From NCBI GenBank assembly GCA_934378195.1, contig CAKRPO010000006.1, positions 25,872 through 89,871 of the forward strand: DNA of 64,000 bases, written 5' to 3'. Positions 27,265 to 36,128 of this stretch are shown in pieces. The notes under the pieces are model-generated. The model worked only from the letters and a program-made list of their open reading frames with translations. It was not told the DNA's origin and did no database searches. The DNA is from an uncultured Blautia sp. (GTDB lineage: Bacteria; Bacillota; Clostridia; Lachnospirales; Lachnospiraceae). Numbering within the stretch: the stretch's first letter is position 1; each line of letters starts with the position of its first letter. Both the position numbers and the translations under genes were made by a program.

Positions 27265-28119
27265 ATGGACAAGTTTTATATCATCACGAACAGTGATAAA
27301 GATAAAGAGTTTCAGATTACAAATGAGATTGTTTCTTATCTGAAGGCAAATGGAAAGCAGTGTCAGGTCCAGCAGGCGGAGCGTAAGCTGGAGGGAGCAT
27401 ATCATTATACAAATCCGGCACTGATCCCGGAGGGAACACAGTGTATTCTTGTTCTGGGTGGTGACGGCACGCTTCTTCAGGCGGCAAGAGATGTGGTTCA
27501 CAGAGAGATCCCAATGCTGGGGATCAATCTTGGAACACTGGGGTTCCTTGCAGAAGTGGACAGAAATTCAATCCATGCGGCACTGGCGAAACTGATCGCG
27601 GACGATTATGAGATTGAAGAGAGAATGATGCTTACCGGGACAGTATGGCATGGTGATCAGATCATCGGACAGGATATTGCCCTGAATGATATCGTGATCG
27701 GCAGAGAGGGACCGCTTCGAGTTGTAAGATTTAAAAATTATGTAAATGATGTTTATCTGAATTCCTACAATGCGGATGGAATCATCATTTCCACACCGAC
27801 AGGTTCTACCGGTTACAGCCTTTCCTGTGGCGGACCGATCGTATCTCCGAATGCGACGATGACGTTGATGACTCCGATTGCACCGCATACATTGAATACG
27901 CGAAGCATCATTTTTCCGGCGGAAGACGTGATTACGGTTGAACTTGGCAAAGGACGCCGACAGGTTCAGGAACAGGGTCTTGCTTCTTTTGACGGAGATA
28001 CAGAGATTCCGATTGTAACAGGTGACAGGATCGTGATCCACAAGGCTTCTGTCAGCGTAAAGATTCTGAAGTTGAATCATCTGAGCTTTGTAGAAGTATT
28101 ACGACAGAAGATGGAATAG
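27265..28119 (+). CDS. nadK: NAD kinase
   Basis: Phosphorylates NAD to NADP. The two family signatures GGDGTLLQAAR and NADGIIISTPTGSTGYSLS are intact. The length of 284 aa is normal. TAGGGGAG supports the ATG at 27265. Its position between tlyA and argR is typical of Clostridia. Confidence 0.95.
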   Translation: MDKFYIITNSDKDKEFQITNEIVSYLKANGKQCQVQQAERKLEGAYHYTNPALIPEGTQCILVLGGDGTLLQAARDVVHREIPMLGINLGTLGFLAEVDRNSIHAALAKLIADDYEIEERMMLTGTVWHGDQIIGQDIALNDIVIGREGPLRVVRFKNYVNDVYLNSYNADGIIISTPTGSTGYSLSCGGPIVSPNATMTLMTPIAPHTLNTRSIIFPAEDVITVELGKGRRQVQEQGLASFDGDTEIPIVTGDRIVIHKASVSVKILKLNHLSFVEVLRQKME

Positions 28120-28147
28120 AAATAGAATGCAAATCGAACATCCGTGT

Positions 28148-28175
28148 TGCAGAAAATATGATGCAGAAAATATAA
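28148..28175 (+). repeat. Tandem 14-nt repeat in the argR leader
   Basis: TGCAGAAAATATGA and TGCAGAAAATATAA follow each other directly at 28148 and 28162, 14 nt before the argR start. The spacing would suit a paired operator, perhaps for autoregulation, but the match to known ARG boxes is poor. Confidence 0.4.
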
Positions 28176-28188
28176 TGGAGGGAATACA

Positions 28189-28644
28189 GTGAAAAGTGCA
28201 AGACATGACAAGATCATAGAACTGATCCAGGAATATGATATTGATACACAGGAGGAACTTGCTGCCAGACTGAATGAGGCTGGTTTCAAGGTAACGCAGG
28301 CTACGGTGTCCAGAGATATCCGTGCACTGAAACTTATGAAGGTTGCCGGCAAAGATGGAAAGTCCCGTTACGCGATTCTTACCGAGCCGTCAGCAGAGCT
28401 GGGCGACAAGTATACAAGAATCCTTCAGGATACACTGACATCTCTTGATGTGGGTCAGAATATGCTGGTGATCAGGACAGTACCTGGTATGGCTATGGGA
28501 GTGGCTGCCGCACTGGATGCACTGAAATGGAAAGAAATCCTTGGAAGTATTGCCGGAGATGATACAGTAATGTGTGTGGCCCGTGATTCAGAACAGGCAG
28601 AGATCGTGGCAGAAAAGCTGAAAGGAATCCTGAAATTATGTTAG
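28189..28644 (+). CDS. argR: Arginine repressor
   Basis: Hexameric arginine-dependent regulator of arginine metabolism. The N-terminal winged helix (ELIQEYDIDTQEELAARLNE ... VTQATVSRDIRALKLMK) and the C-terminal arginine-binding core (RTVPGMAMGVAAALD, SIAGDDTVMCVARD) are both present. It has 151 aa. GTG at 28189 follows GGAGGG. It overlaps recN by 7 nt, as in the Bacillus subtilis ahrC-recN arrangement. Confidence 0.96.
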   Translation: MKSARHDKIIELIQEYDIDTQEELAARLNEAGFKVTQATVSRDIRALKLMKVAGKDGKSRYAILTEPSAELGDKYTRILQDTLTSLDVGQNMLVIRTVPGMAMGVAAALDALKWKEILGSIAGDDTVMCVARDSEQAEIVAEKLKGILKLC

Positions 28645-30329
28645 TTCATCTTCATGTGAAGAATCTGGCACTTATCGAAGACATTGAAGTAGAATTCGGT
28701 CCGGGATTAAATATCCTGACCGGAGAGACCGGGGCTGGTAAGTCTATCCTTCTTGGATCTATGCAGCTGATCCTGGGAAGCAGGATCGCGAAGGATATGA
28801 TTCGGGCGGGTGCTTCTTATGCACTGGTGGAACTCCTTTTTCAGGTAGAGAATCCCAGAGCAGAGGAAGCACTTCGTACACTTGGAATCGAGCCGGAAGA
28901 CGGACAGGTGATCCTGTCCCGCAAGATCATGGATGGTCGTAGTATCAACAAGATCAATGGTGAGACCTGCACAGTCAGTCAGATGAAGGCGGTAGCATCC
29001 TGCCTTCTGGATATCCATGGACAGCATGAACATCAGTCACTTCTGTATCAGGATAAACAGCTGGAGATTCTGGATGCCTATGGCAAAGAGGAAATCTGGC
29101 CGGCAAAGGAAGTGGTAAACAGTGCTTACCGTACATATCGCGATTGCCTGAGAGATTTAAAAGCACTTGATATGGATGAAGAACAGCGCAACAGAGAACG
29201 CGCTTTCCTTGAATTTGAGATCAATGAGATTGAGAGTTCTGGTCTGAAACCTGGTGAGGATGAAGAACTGGAGAAACTTTACCGCAAGTTGGATAATGGA
29301 AAGAAAATCCTTGAGACTCTGCAGGGAGTACGGGACCTGACAGGGAATGATTCTATGCAGGGAGCCGGAGAGTCGGTGGGTAATGCTGTCCGTGAGATGA
29401 TGCGTGTCACGGAATATGACAGCCAGTTGGAGTCTATGTCATCTACGCTGCAGGAAATTGACGGACTTCTGAATGATTTTAACAGAGAACTTTCGGCTTA
29501 TGTAGAAGAACTGAATTTTGATGATGAAACCTTTTATGAAACAGAAAAAAGACTGGATCTGATCAATAATCTTAAAGCGAAATATGGTCAGTCGCTCGAA
29601 GAGATACAGGCATACTGTAAGAAACAAAGACAAAAACTGGAAGATCTTGACAGATATGAGGAGAACTTTCAGAAAGCAAAAGCTGAGGTGGAAAAAAGCC
29701 GCAAAAAACTTGAGAAGGTTTCGGATAAACTTTCTGTTATCCGTCAAAAATACAGTCAGATGCTTACGGAGAAGATCATTGAAGGCCTGAAAGACCTGAA
29801 TTTTCTGGATGTACAGTTTCGTATTGATTTTCAGAGAAAGAAAGATTATACCGATAATGGGTTTGATGATATTGAATATGAAATTTCTACCAATCCGGGC
29901 GAAAGCGTGAAACCGCTGGGAAGAATCGTCTCCGGTGGTGAACTTTCTCGTATCATGCTGGCGATCAAGGCAATTCTGGCGGATCGTGATCAGATCGAGA
30001 CGCTGATCTTTGATGAGATTGATACAGGTATCAGTGGAAGGACAGCGCAGAAAGTGTCCGAAAAGATGGCTGTTATCGGCAAATGTCATCAGGTACTCTG
30101 TATCACACATCTTCCGCAGATCGCAGCGATGGCAGATACACATTTTGAAATTGAGAAACACCAGAAGGGTACAGAGACGATCACAGAGATCCATCCGCTG
30201 GAGGGCGATGATTCAGTGAGAGAACTGGCAAGACTTCTGGGCGGTGCCGAGATTACGCAGGCGGTTTTTGAAAACGCAAAAGAAATGAAAGAATTGGCAC
30301 AGGTTCATAAAAATACAAGACTGAAATAG
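28638..30329 (+). CDS. recN: DNA repair protein RecN
   Basis: SMC-like ATPase acting on double-strand breaks. The N-terminal Walker A is GETGAGKS, long coiled coils occupy the middle, and the C-terminal half has the ABC signature VSGGELSRIMLAIK and Walker B TLIFDEIDTGISG. The 563-aa length is normal. The start overlaps argR, so the two are translated together; a terminator follows. Confidence 0.96.
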   Translation: MLVHLHVKNLALIEDIEVEFGPGLNILTGETGAGKSILLGSMQLILGSRIAKDMIRAGASYALVELLFQVENPRAEEALRTLGIEPEDGQVILSRKIMDGRSINKINGETCTVSQMKAVASCLLDIHGQHEHQSLLYQDKQLEILDAYGKEEIWPAKEVVNSAYRTYRDCLRDLKALDMDEEQRNRERAFLEFEINEIESSGLKPGEDEELEKLYRKLDNGKKILETLQGVRDLTGNDSMQGAGESVGNAVREMMRVTEYDSQLESMSSTLQEIDGLLNDFNRELSAYVEELNFDDETFYETEKRLDLINNLKAKYGQSLEEIQAYCKKQRQKLEDLDRYEENFQKAKAEVEKSRKKLEKVSDKLSVIRQKYSQMLTEKIIEGLKDLNFLDVQFRIDFQRKKDYTDNGFDDIEYEISTNPGESVKPLGRIVSGGELSRIMLAIKAILADRDQIETLIFDEIDTGISGRTAQKVSEKMAVIGKCHQVLCITHLPQIAAMADTHFEIEKHQKGTETITEIHPLEGDDSVRELARLLGGAEITQAVFENAKEMKELAQVHKNTRLK

Positions 30330-30347
30330 CTGCATTCACAGCATAAT

Positions 30348-30387
30348 AAGAGAGGACGATCCAACAGGATCTCTTCTCTTTTTTCTT
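30348..30387 (+). terminator. Intrinsic terminator after recN
   Basis: AAGAG...GATCC pairs with GGATC...CTCTT around a short loop, followed by TTTTTTCTT. It ends the nusB-recN unit before spoIVB. Confidence 0.8.
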
Positions 30388-30438
30388 GTGTAATAGGAAA
30401 TAAAGGCGATGATTTTACAAAAGAAAGGATGTGGCTGA

Positions 30439-31653
30439 ATGGACAGAAGAAAGAAATACCGGCGTCTTCTCTGGTGGGTCATAACGCTGGATCTGCTCGT
30501 GGTGATATGGCTGGGATACCGCTGCCTTGACAGGAAGATTCCGGATGAGCTTTATGTAACAGAAGACCAGAAACAGCAGGTAAAAGATGTTCTGGATTAT
30601 CCGCTGCTTTCTTTTGATGATGCGATCACCGTATCGGGAGACGGAAGTTATCTGTTGTCGGCACGAATTCTGGGTGTGATTCCGTTTAAAGATATCAAAG
30701 TCATTCCGGCAGACAGTACATCGGTGCTTGTCAGTGGCAGCACGGTTGGAATCTATATGGAAACAGACGGAGTTCTGGTGATTGACACAGGAGAGATTAT
30801 TTCAGAAGAAGGCCAGACTGTAGATCCGGCCTGTAATATTGTAGAACCGGGTGATTATATCGTGGCATTTAATGATGAAACGATCACATGCAAAAAAGAT
30901 CTGGTAAAAGACCTGGAAAATCTGACTCAGGATACGGTGACGTTGCAAGTGATACGAAACGGAAAAAAAATTCCTCTGTTGCTGGATCCTGTAAAGGATG
31001 TCAAAGGAGAATATAAGCTGGGTGTCTGGGTGCGCGATAATACACAGGGCATTGGAACACTTACGTTTGTGGATCAGAATGGAAAGTATGGAGCACTTGG
31101 ACATGGAATCAGTGATGTGGATACCGGTGAACTGCTTCATATTGATGATGGGGCACTGTACCAGGCACAGATTGTCGGAATTCAGAAAGGAAGCAGTGGC
31201 AGTCCGGGAGAACTGTCCGGACTGATCCATTATGAGGCAGAAAAAATCATAGGGAGTATAGAAAAGAACTGTGAGCAGGGAATTTATGGAAAGCTGACCG
31301 ATATGTCCGGGCTGTCGGGACTAAAGAAAATGGAAATCGCTTACAAGCAGGAACTGGAAATCGGACCGGCTTCTGTATTGTGCTGTGTGGATGGAGAAAT
31401 CCGTGAGTTCGAAGCAGAGATAACAAGAATCGATATGAATCATGAGGATACAAACAAAAGCTTTGTGATTCAGGTAACTGATCCGGAGCTTCTTGAGATG
31501 ACCGGTGGGATCGTGCAGGGAATGAGTGGAAGTCCGATCATACAGAATGGGAAATTTGTTGGTGCGATCACCCATGTTTTTGTACAGGATTCTACAGGAG
31601 GATACGGAATATTTGCAGAAACGATGCTGAAAAATCTGTCGACAGATAACTGA
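30439..31653 (+). CDS. spoIVB: SpoIVB serine peptidase
   Basis: Forespore-secreted signalling protease that triggers pro-sigma-K processing in the mother cell. A single N-terminal membrane helix (LLWWVITLDLLVVIWLG) is followed by a PDZ domain (about residues 120-185, with VEPGDYIVAFND) and the S55 peptidase domain, with ALGHGISD (H222) and GMSGSP (residues 361-366). It has 404 aa, near the Bacillus length of 426. The ATG follows AAAGAAAGG. It sits directly before spo0A, as in Bacillus. Confidence 0.95.
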   Translation: MDRRKKYRRLLWWVITLDLLVVIWLGYRCLDRKIPDELYVTEDQKQQVKDVLDYPLLSFDDAITVSGDGSYLLSARILGVIPFKDIKVIPADSTSVLVSGSTVGIYMETDGVLVIDTGEIISEEGQTVDPACNIVEPGDYIVAFNDETITCKKDLVKDLENLTQDTVTLQVIRNGKKIPLLLDPVKDVKGEYKLGVWVRDNTQGIGTLTFVDQNGKYGALGHGISDVDTGELLHIDDGALYQAQIVGIQKGSSGSPGELSGLIHYEAEKIIGSIEKNCEQGIYGKLTDMSGLSGLKKMEIAYKQELEIGPASVLCCVDGEIREFEAEITRIDMNHEDTNKSFVIQVTDPELLEMTGGIVQGMSGSPIIQNGKFVGAITHVFVQDSTGGYGIFAETMLKNLSTDN

Positions 31654-31658
31654 AAAAG

Positions 31659-31665
31659 TGTCGAA
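31659..31665 (+). promoter_or_regulatory. 0A-box-like heptamer upstream of spo0A
   Basis: TGTCGAA, matching the Spo0A recognition core, about 200 nt before spo0A and 140 nt before its predicted promoter. Short enough to occur by chance. Confidence 0.35.
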
Positions 31666-31780
31666 AACTGCCATGCAGAAGAAGCGGGAAAAAGCAAAAA
31701 TGAAGAAAAATAAGAAAAAAGAAGCTCTGAAAAAGTCGATTCAGGACGAACGAAAATCCAGTGTTTCAGCCAGTTTCGGC

Positions 31781-31810
31781 TTGATTTCGCGAAGGCCTTT
31801 CCACTATAAT
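31781..31810 (+). promoter_or_regulatory. Promoter of spo0A
   Basis: TTGATT (31781-31786), 18 nt, TATAAT (31805-31810). The start codon is 50 nt downstream. Confidence 0.6.
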
Positions 31811-31859
31811 GTCCTTGTTGTAAAGAAGAAGATTTTTGTTGGTTAGGAGGGAAAGGCCT
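31793..31859 (+). promoter_or_regulatory. Inverted repeat able to mask the spo0A ribosome site in read-through RNA
   Basis: AGGCCTTTCC (31793-31802) is complementary to GGAAAGGCCT (31850-31859). The right arm begins at the end of the AGGAGGG ribosome site and reaches the base before the start codon region; the left arm lies upstream of the -10, so only transcripts coming from spoIVB would contain both arms. Confidence 0.5.
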
Positions 31860-31860
31860 C

Positions 31861-32691
31861 ATGGAAAAATTAAATGTGGCGATTGCAGATGATAACGTAA
31901 GAATGGCTGACATGCTCGGTCAGATGATCGAAGAAGATAAAGACCTGACACTGGTCGGGAAAGCACATAATGGAGAAGAAATCTGCAACATCATCAGAGA
32001 AAAAGAGCCGGATGTTGTAGTACTGGATATTATTATGCCGAAGATGGATGGACTGACAGTTATGGAACACTGCAGTCATGACAGCAATGTAAAAAAACAA
32101 CCGGCATTCATTGTTATATCGGCAGTCGGGCAGGAACGGATCACAGAGGATGCGTTTAATCTTGGCGCATATTATTATATGCTGAAACCTTTTGATAAAC
32201 AGGTACTTTTAAGTCGGATCAAACATATACGAAGAGGAAATGAGCGAAAAACAAGAGAACCGGTACTTAAGAAGCAGAGCGTCCGGGAAGAACCGGCTCC
32301 GTATGGAACACGCAATCTGGAAACTGATGTAACGAATATCATACATGAAATCGGAGTTCCGGCACACATAAAAGGCTATCAGTACCTGAGAGATGCGATT
32401 ATCCTGTCTGTGAATGATATGGAAATGTTGAATTCAATCACCAAAGTCCTTTATCCAACGATTGCAAAAAAACACCAGACAACCCCCAGTCGTGTGGAGA
32501 GAGCAATCCGTCATGCAATCGAAGTAGCTTGGAGCAGGGGAAAGATGGATACGATTGATGCTTTGTTTGGATATACCGTCAGCACCGGAAAAGGTAAACC
32601 GACAAACTCTGAATTTATTGCACTTATTGCAGATAAAATTCGCCTTGAATACAAAAATCACTCTTTTCAACAAAGTGGTTTTGGAGTATAA
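31861..32691 (+). CDS. spo0A: Sporulation transcription factor Spo0A
   Basis: Master response regulator for entry into sporulation. The receiver domain has acidic residues D10-D11, phospho-acceptor D56 ([14 protein letters not shown]) and the K of YMLKPFD; the C-terminal DNA-binding domain has [14 protein letters not shown] and the recognition region [20 protein letters not shown]. It has 276 aa. The ATG has a good AGGAGGG site. The phosphorelay or kinase input is not encoded nearby. Confidence 0.97.
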   Translation: MEKLNVAIADDNVRMADMLGQMIEEDKDLTLVGKAHNGEEICNIIREKEPDVVVLDIIMPKMDGLTVMEHCSHDSNVKKQPAFIVISAVGQERITEDAFNLGAYYYMLKPFDKQVLLSRIKHIRRGNERKTREPVLKKQSVREEPAPYGTRNLETDVTNIIHEIGVPAHIKGYQYLRDAIILSVNDMEMLNSITKVLYPTIAKKHQTTPSRVERAIRHAIEVAWSRGKMDTIDALFGYTVSTGKGKPTNSEFIALIADKIRLEYKNHSFQQSGFGV

Positions 32692-32766
32692 TAAACAAAA
32701 GGTCTGTCATAGACAGAAATGTCAGAAAATAACCTGGCATCGGGATACAAGGAGGGGTATTTACAG

Positions 32767-34215
32767 ATGAAAAGAATCTTATTTGCAACATCAGAGGCGG
32801 TACCATTTATTAAAACAGGCGGTCTTGCCGATGTAGCTGGCGCACTTCCGAAATGTTTTGACAAGCGCTATTTCGATGTTCGTGTTATCTTACCGAAATA
32901 TGCCTGCATGAAGCAGGAATGGAAAGATAAAATGGAATACATCACCCATTTTTATATGGATCTGGGATATAAGAACTGTTATGTAGGCATCATGCATATG
33001 GAATATGATGGAATTCAGTTCTACTTTATTGATAATGAATACTATTTCAGTGGACCAAAACCGTACGACAGTGCACCGTGGGATCTTGAAAAATTTGCAT
33101 TTTTCTCCAAAGCAGTCCTGTCTGTTCTTCCGGTGATCGGATTCCGTCCGGATGTGATCCACTGCCATGACTGGCAGACCGGTCTGGTTCCTGTTTATCT
33201 TCATGATTCTTTCCAGCAGAATGAATTTTTCTGGGGCATCAAGACAGTTATGACGATCCACAATCTCAAATTCCAGGGTGTATGGGATGTGAAGACCGTT
33301 CAGGGAATTACAGGACTGTCTGATTACTATTTTGCACCGGATAAACTGGAAGCATACAAAGATGCGAACTTCCTTAAGGGTGGAATCGTATTTGCAGATG
33401 CAGTCACAACGGTAAGTAATACGTATGCGGAAGAAATCAAGACACCGTTCTATGGGGAACGACTGGAAGGGCTTCTCTGTGCAAGGTCACATGATCTCAG
33501 AGGTATCGTCAACGGAATTGATTATGATGTATTTAATCCGGAGACAGATAAATGTATTACAAATAATTACAATGCAAAGACTTTCCGTAAGGAGAAAGTG
33601 AAGAATAAGCTCCAGCTGCAGAAGGATCTTGGCTTGGAAGTAGACCCGAATGCAATGCTGATCGGAATTGTTTCCCGTCTGACGGATCAGAAAGGTTTTG
33701 ATCTGATCGCTTATGTAATGGATGAGCTCTGCCAGGATGCTGTGCAGATCGTTGTGCTGGGAACAGGAGAGGAACGTTATGAGAATATGTTCCGCCACTT
33801 TGACTGGAAATATCATGGCAAAGTGTCTGCACAGATTTATTATGATGAGCCGCTTTCCCACAGAATTTATGCAGCATCGGATGCATTCCTGATGCCGTCT
33901 CTGTTTGAGCCTTGCGGACTCAGTCAGCTGATGAGCCTTCGCTATGGAACTCTGCCGATCGTACGTGAGACTGGTGGACTGAAGGATACGGTACAGCCTT
34001 ACAATGAATATGAAGGAACCGGTACTGGATTCAGCTTTACAAATTACAATGCACATGAGATGCTTGCGACGGTCCGCAATGCAGAGCATGTATTCTATGA
34101 CAATAAACGTGAGTGGAATAAGATGGTTGACCGTGCCATGGCAGCAGATTTCTCATGGAGTCATTCTGCAGCACAGTACGAAGAGATGTACAACTGGCTG
34201 ATCGGTGATAAATAA
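32767..34215 (+). CDS. glgA: Glycogen synthase (ADP-glucose type, GT5)
   Basis: Extends alpha-1,4-glucan from ADP-glucose. The N-terminal KTGGLADVAGALPK motif, the HDWQTGLVPVYL segment and the C-terminal EPCGLSQLMSLRYG signature are all present. It has 482 aa. The ATG at 32767 follows AAGGAGGGG with a 9-nt spacer and starts MKRILFATSEAVPF; an in-frame ATG at 32719 lacks support. No other glg genes are adjacent, and a terminator follows, so it is probably monocistronic. Confidence 0.95.
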   Translation: MKRILFATSEAVPFIKTGGLADVAGALPKCFDKRYFDVRVILPKYACMKQEWKDKMEYITHFYMDLGYKNCYVGIMHMEYDGIQFYFIDNEYYFSGPKPYDSAPWDLEKFAFFSKAVLSVLPVIGFRPDVIHCHDWQTGLVPVYLHDSFQQNEFFWGIKTVMTIHNLKFQGVWDVKTVQGITGLSDYYFAPDKLEAYKDANFLKGGIVFADAVTTVSNTYAEEIKTPFYGERLEGLLCARSHDLRGIVNGIDYDVFNPETDKCITNNYNAKTFRKEKVKNKLQLQKDLGLEVDPNAMLIGIVSRLTDQKGFDLIAYVMDELCQDAVQIVVLGTGEERYENMFRHFDWKYHGKVSAQIYYDEPLSHRIYAASDAFLMPSLFEPCGLSQLMSLRYGTLPIVRETGGLKDTVQPYNEYEGTGTGFSFTNYNAHEMLATVRNAEHVFYDNKREWNKMVDRAMAADFSWSHSAAQYEEMYNWLIGDK

Positions 34216-34232
34216 ATAATAATGGAATCACA

Positions 34233-34262
34233 AGGGGCACTGTGCAGGCAGTGCCTCTTTTT
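34233..34262 (+). terminator. Intrinsic terminator after glgA
   Basis: AGGGGCACTG (34233-34242) pairs with CAGTGCCTCT (34249-34258), followed by TTTTT. Confidence 0.85.
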
Positions 34263-34269
34263 ATGCAAT

Positions 34270-34293
34270 AGGAAATTACTCCGTAATGTTCCA
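34270..34293. repeat. 24-nt palindromic repeat, copy 1
   Basis: GGAAATTAC / GTAATGTTCC arms with one bulge. The same 24 nt, with one loop mismatch, is found at 39525-39548. Both copies lie 7-11 nt downstream of a terminator. Confidence 0.65.
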
Positions 34294-34366
34294 GGATTGG
34301 CAGAGTATAATTTTGTTTTAACGGGTGTATAAAATGTAGAAAAAAAGAACATGCGGTCGAAAAGTT

Positions 34367-34394
34367 TTGCTTGACTTTACTGTAGATTTATAAT
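34367..34394 (+). promoter_or_regulatory. Promoter of recA
   Basis: TTGCTT (34367-34372), 16 nt, TATAAT (34389-34394). A TTGACT at 34371 is closer to consensus but would leave a 12-nt spacer. Confidence 0.5.
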
Positions 34395-34413
34395 AGCATA
34401 TAAGAAGAAAACA

Positions 34414-34427
34414 CGAACATAGGTTTG
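34414..34427 (+). promoter_or_regulatory. LexA (SOS) box before recA
   Basis: CGAACATAGGTTTG matches the Firmicutes LexA pattern CGAAC-N4-GTTCG at all but one base and lies about 20 nt after the -10, where bound LexA would block transcription. Confidence 0.65.
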
Positions 34428-34465
34428 GTATATGCGTTAAAATAAATATAAGGAGAATCCATAAG

Positions 34466-35521
34466 ATGATGAATGAAGAGAAGCAGAAAGCGCTGGAAGC
34501 AGCGCTTGGACATATTGAAAAGCAGTACGGTAAGGGTTCTGTTATGAAGCTTGGAGATTCCAGTTCCAATATGGTTGTTGAGGCCGTCCCGACAGGTTCT
34601 CTCGGACTGGATATCGCACTTGGTGTCGGTGGTGTGCCGAAGGGACGTATCGTAGAAATCTATGGACCGGAGTCCAGTGGTAAGACGACTGTTGCATTAC
34701 ATATGGTAGCAGAGGTACAGAAGCGTGGAGGAATCGCAGGATTTATTGATGCAGAGCATGCACTTGATCCGGTATATGCGAAGAATATTGGCGTTGATAT
34801 CGACAACTTATACATTTCTCAGCCGGATAATGGCGAGCAGGCCCTTGAGATCACTGAGACAATGGTTCGTTCAGGTGCTGTCGATATTGTGATCGTAGAC
34901 TCTGTTGCAGCTCTTGTTCCGAAGGCTGAGATTGAAGGCGATATGGGAGACAGCCATGTAGGTCTTCATGCACGTCTGATGTCCCAGGCTCTGAGAAAGC
35001 TGACCGCAGCGATCAGCAGATCCAACTGTGTGGTTATCTTTATCAACCAGCTTCGTGAGAAGGTCGGCGTTATGTTTGGTAATCCGGAGACCACGACCGG
35101 TGGACGTGCTCTGAAGTTCTATGCATCGGTACGTCTTGATGTCAGAAGGACAGAGACTCTGAAGCAGGGTGGCGAGATGGTTGGTAACCATGTAAAGGTC
35201 AAAGTTGTTAAAAATAAGGTAGCTCCGCCGTTCAAGCAGGCAGAGTTTGATATCATGTTTGGCACCGGTATTTCCAGAGAAGGTGAGATCCTTGATCTGG
35301 CAGCTGAGTGTAATGTTGTGAATAAGAGTGGAGCCTGGTATTCTTATAATGGAGAGCGTATCGGACAGGGAAGAGAGAATGTCAAGATCTTCCTGAAAGA
35401 TCATCCGGAGATATGCGAAGAGATCGAGAGACAGGTAAGGATCCAGTATCATCTCATCCCGGGTGAGGAGAGTACTGATGAGAAGGCAGAGACACAGGCC
35501 ACTGTAGAAGAGCAGGAATAA
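34466..35521 (+). CDS. recA: Recombinase RecA
   Basis: Strand-exchange recombinase and SOS coprotease. Walker A GPESSGKT, Walker [10 protein letters not shown], the L2 loop region with [19 protein letters not shown], and the acidic C-terminal tail are present. It has 351 aa (or 350 from the second ATG at 34469). TAAGGAGAA precedes the start. Followed 4 nt later by recX. Confidence 0.97.
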   Translation: MMNEEKQKALEAALGHIEKQYGKGSVMKLGDSSSNMVVEAVPTGSLGLDIALGVGGVPKGRIVEIYGPESSGKTTVALHMVAEVQKRGGIAGFIDAEHALDPVYAKNIGVDIDNLYISQPDNGEQALEITETMVRSGAVDIVIVDSVAALVPKAEIEGDMGDSHVGLHARLMSQALRKLTAAISRSNCVVIFINQLREKVGVMFGNPETTTGGRALKFYASVRLDVRRTETLKQGGEMVGNHVKVKVVKNKVAPPFKQAEFDIMFGTGISREGEILDLAAECNVVNKSGAWYSYNGERIGQGRENVKIFLKDHPEICEEIERQVRIQYHLIPGEESTDEKAETQATVEEQE

Positions 35522-35525
35522 TTGA

Positions 35526-36005
35526 ATGACAGATATGGAACAGCAGCAAAAGGAAGCACGTAAGAAGGCACTAAAGCTTCTGGAACATATGGACCGCACG
35601 GAGAAGGGATTGTATGATCGGCTTCTCCGTGCCGGCTTTTCGGAAGTTCTGGCGGCTGATGCACTTGCTTATGTAAAGGATTATGGATATATAGATGATA
35701 CGAGATATGCGACGAATTATATTATGTACCGTATCCACGACAAGAGCCGGCAGAAGATTTTTCAGGAATTGCAGCAGAAAGGAATTGACCGTCAGACGAT
35801 CCAGAATGCATGGGAAGAAGCATCAGAGCTCGAGGAACCTGATGAGAGAGAGCTTCTCTGCCGTATGGTAGAGAAGAAGTATGAGCCGGGGACACAGCTT
35901 GACGAGAAAGAGATGCGCCGTCTTTTCGGTTATCTGGCACGCCGCGGATTCCGTTCCGGAGACATTTTTTCTGTGCTGGAAGAAATGGGAATTTTGCAGG
36001 AGTAA
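35526..36005 (+). CDS. recX: Regulatory protein RecX
   Basis: Modulator of RecA filaments. The 159-aa protein is made of three-helix repeats with typical sequences (TEKGLYDRLLRAGFSEVLAA, YIDDTRYATNYI, KIFQELQQKGIDRQTI, YLARRGFRSGDIFSVL). Immediately downstream of recA, as in many Firmicutes. The start lacks a strong ribosome site, so translation may depend on recA. Confidence 0.9.
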   Translation: MTDMEQQQKEARKKALKLLEHMDRTEKGLYDRLLRAGFSEVLAADALAYVKDYGYIDDTRYATNYIMYRIHDKSRQKIFQELQQKGIDRQTIQNAWEEASELEEPDERELLCRMVEKKYEPGTQLDEKEMRRLFGYLARRGFRSGDIFSVLEEMGILQE

Positions 36006-36052
36006 ACAGCAACTTAAATTTTATAAATATTTCAACAATTGAATAGAAAAAC

Positions 36053-36081
36053 TTGACATAAATCTTAAAAACAGCTAAACT
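36053..36081 (+). promoter_or_regulatory. Promoter of rny
   Basis: TTGACA (36053-36058), 17 nt, TAAACT (36076-36081), 48 nt before the GTG start. Confidence 0.65.
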
Positions 36082-36128
36082 TGTATTGTTGTATTTGTAC
36101 AATGAAAACTAAATAAGGAGGTGCTCCT

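Noticed and set aside
31658..31846. Open frame of 62 codons, Lys-rich, between spoIVB and spo0A
   Set aside because: It starts with GTG without a ribosome site, overlaps the predicted spo0A promoter and has no recognisable domain.
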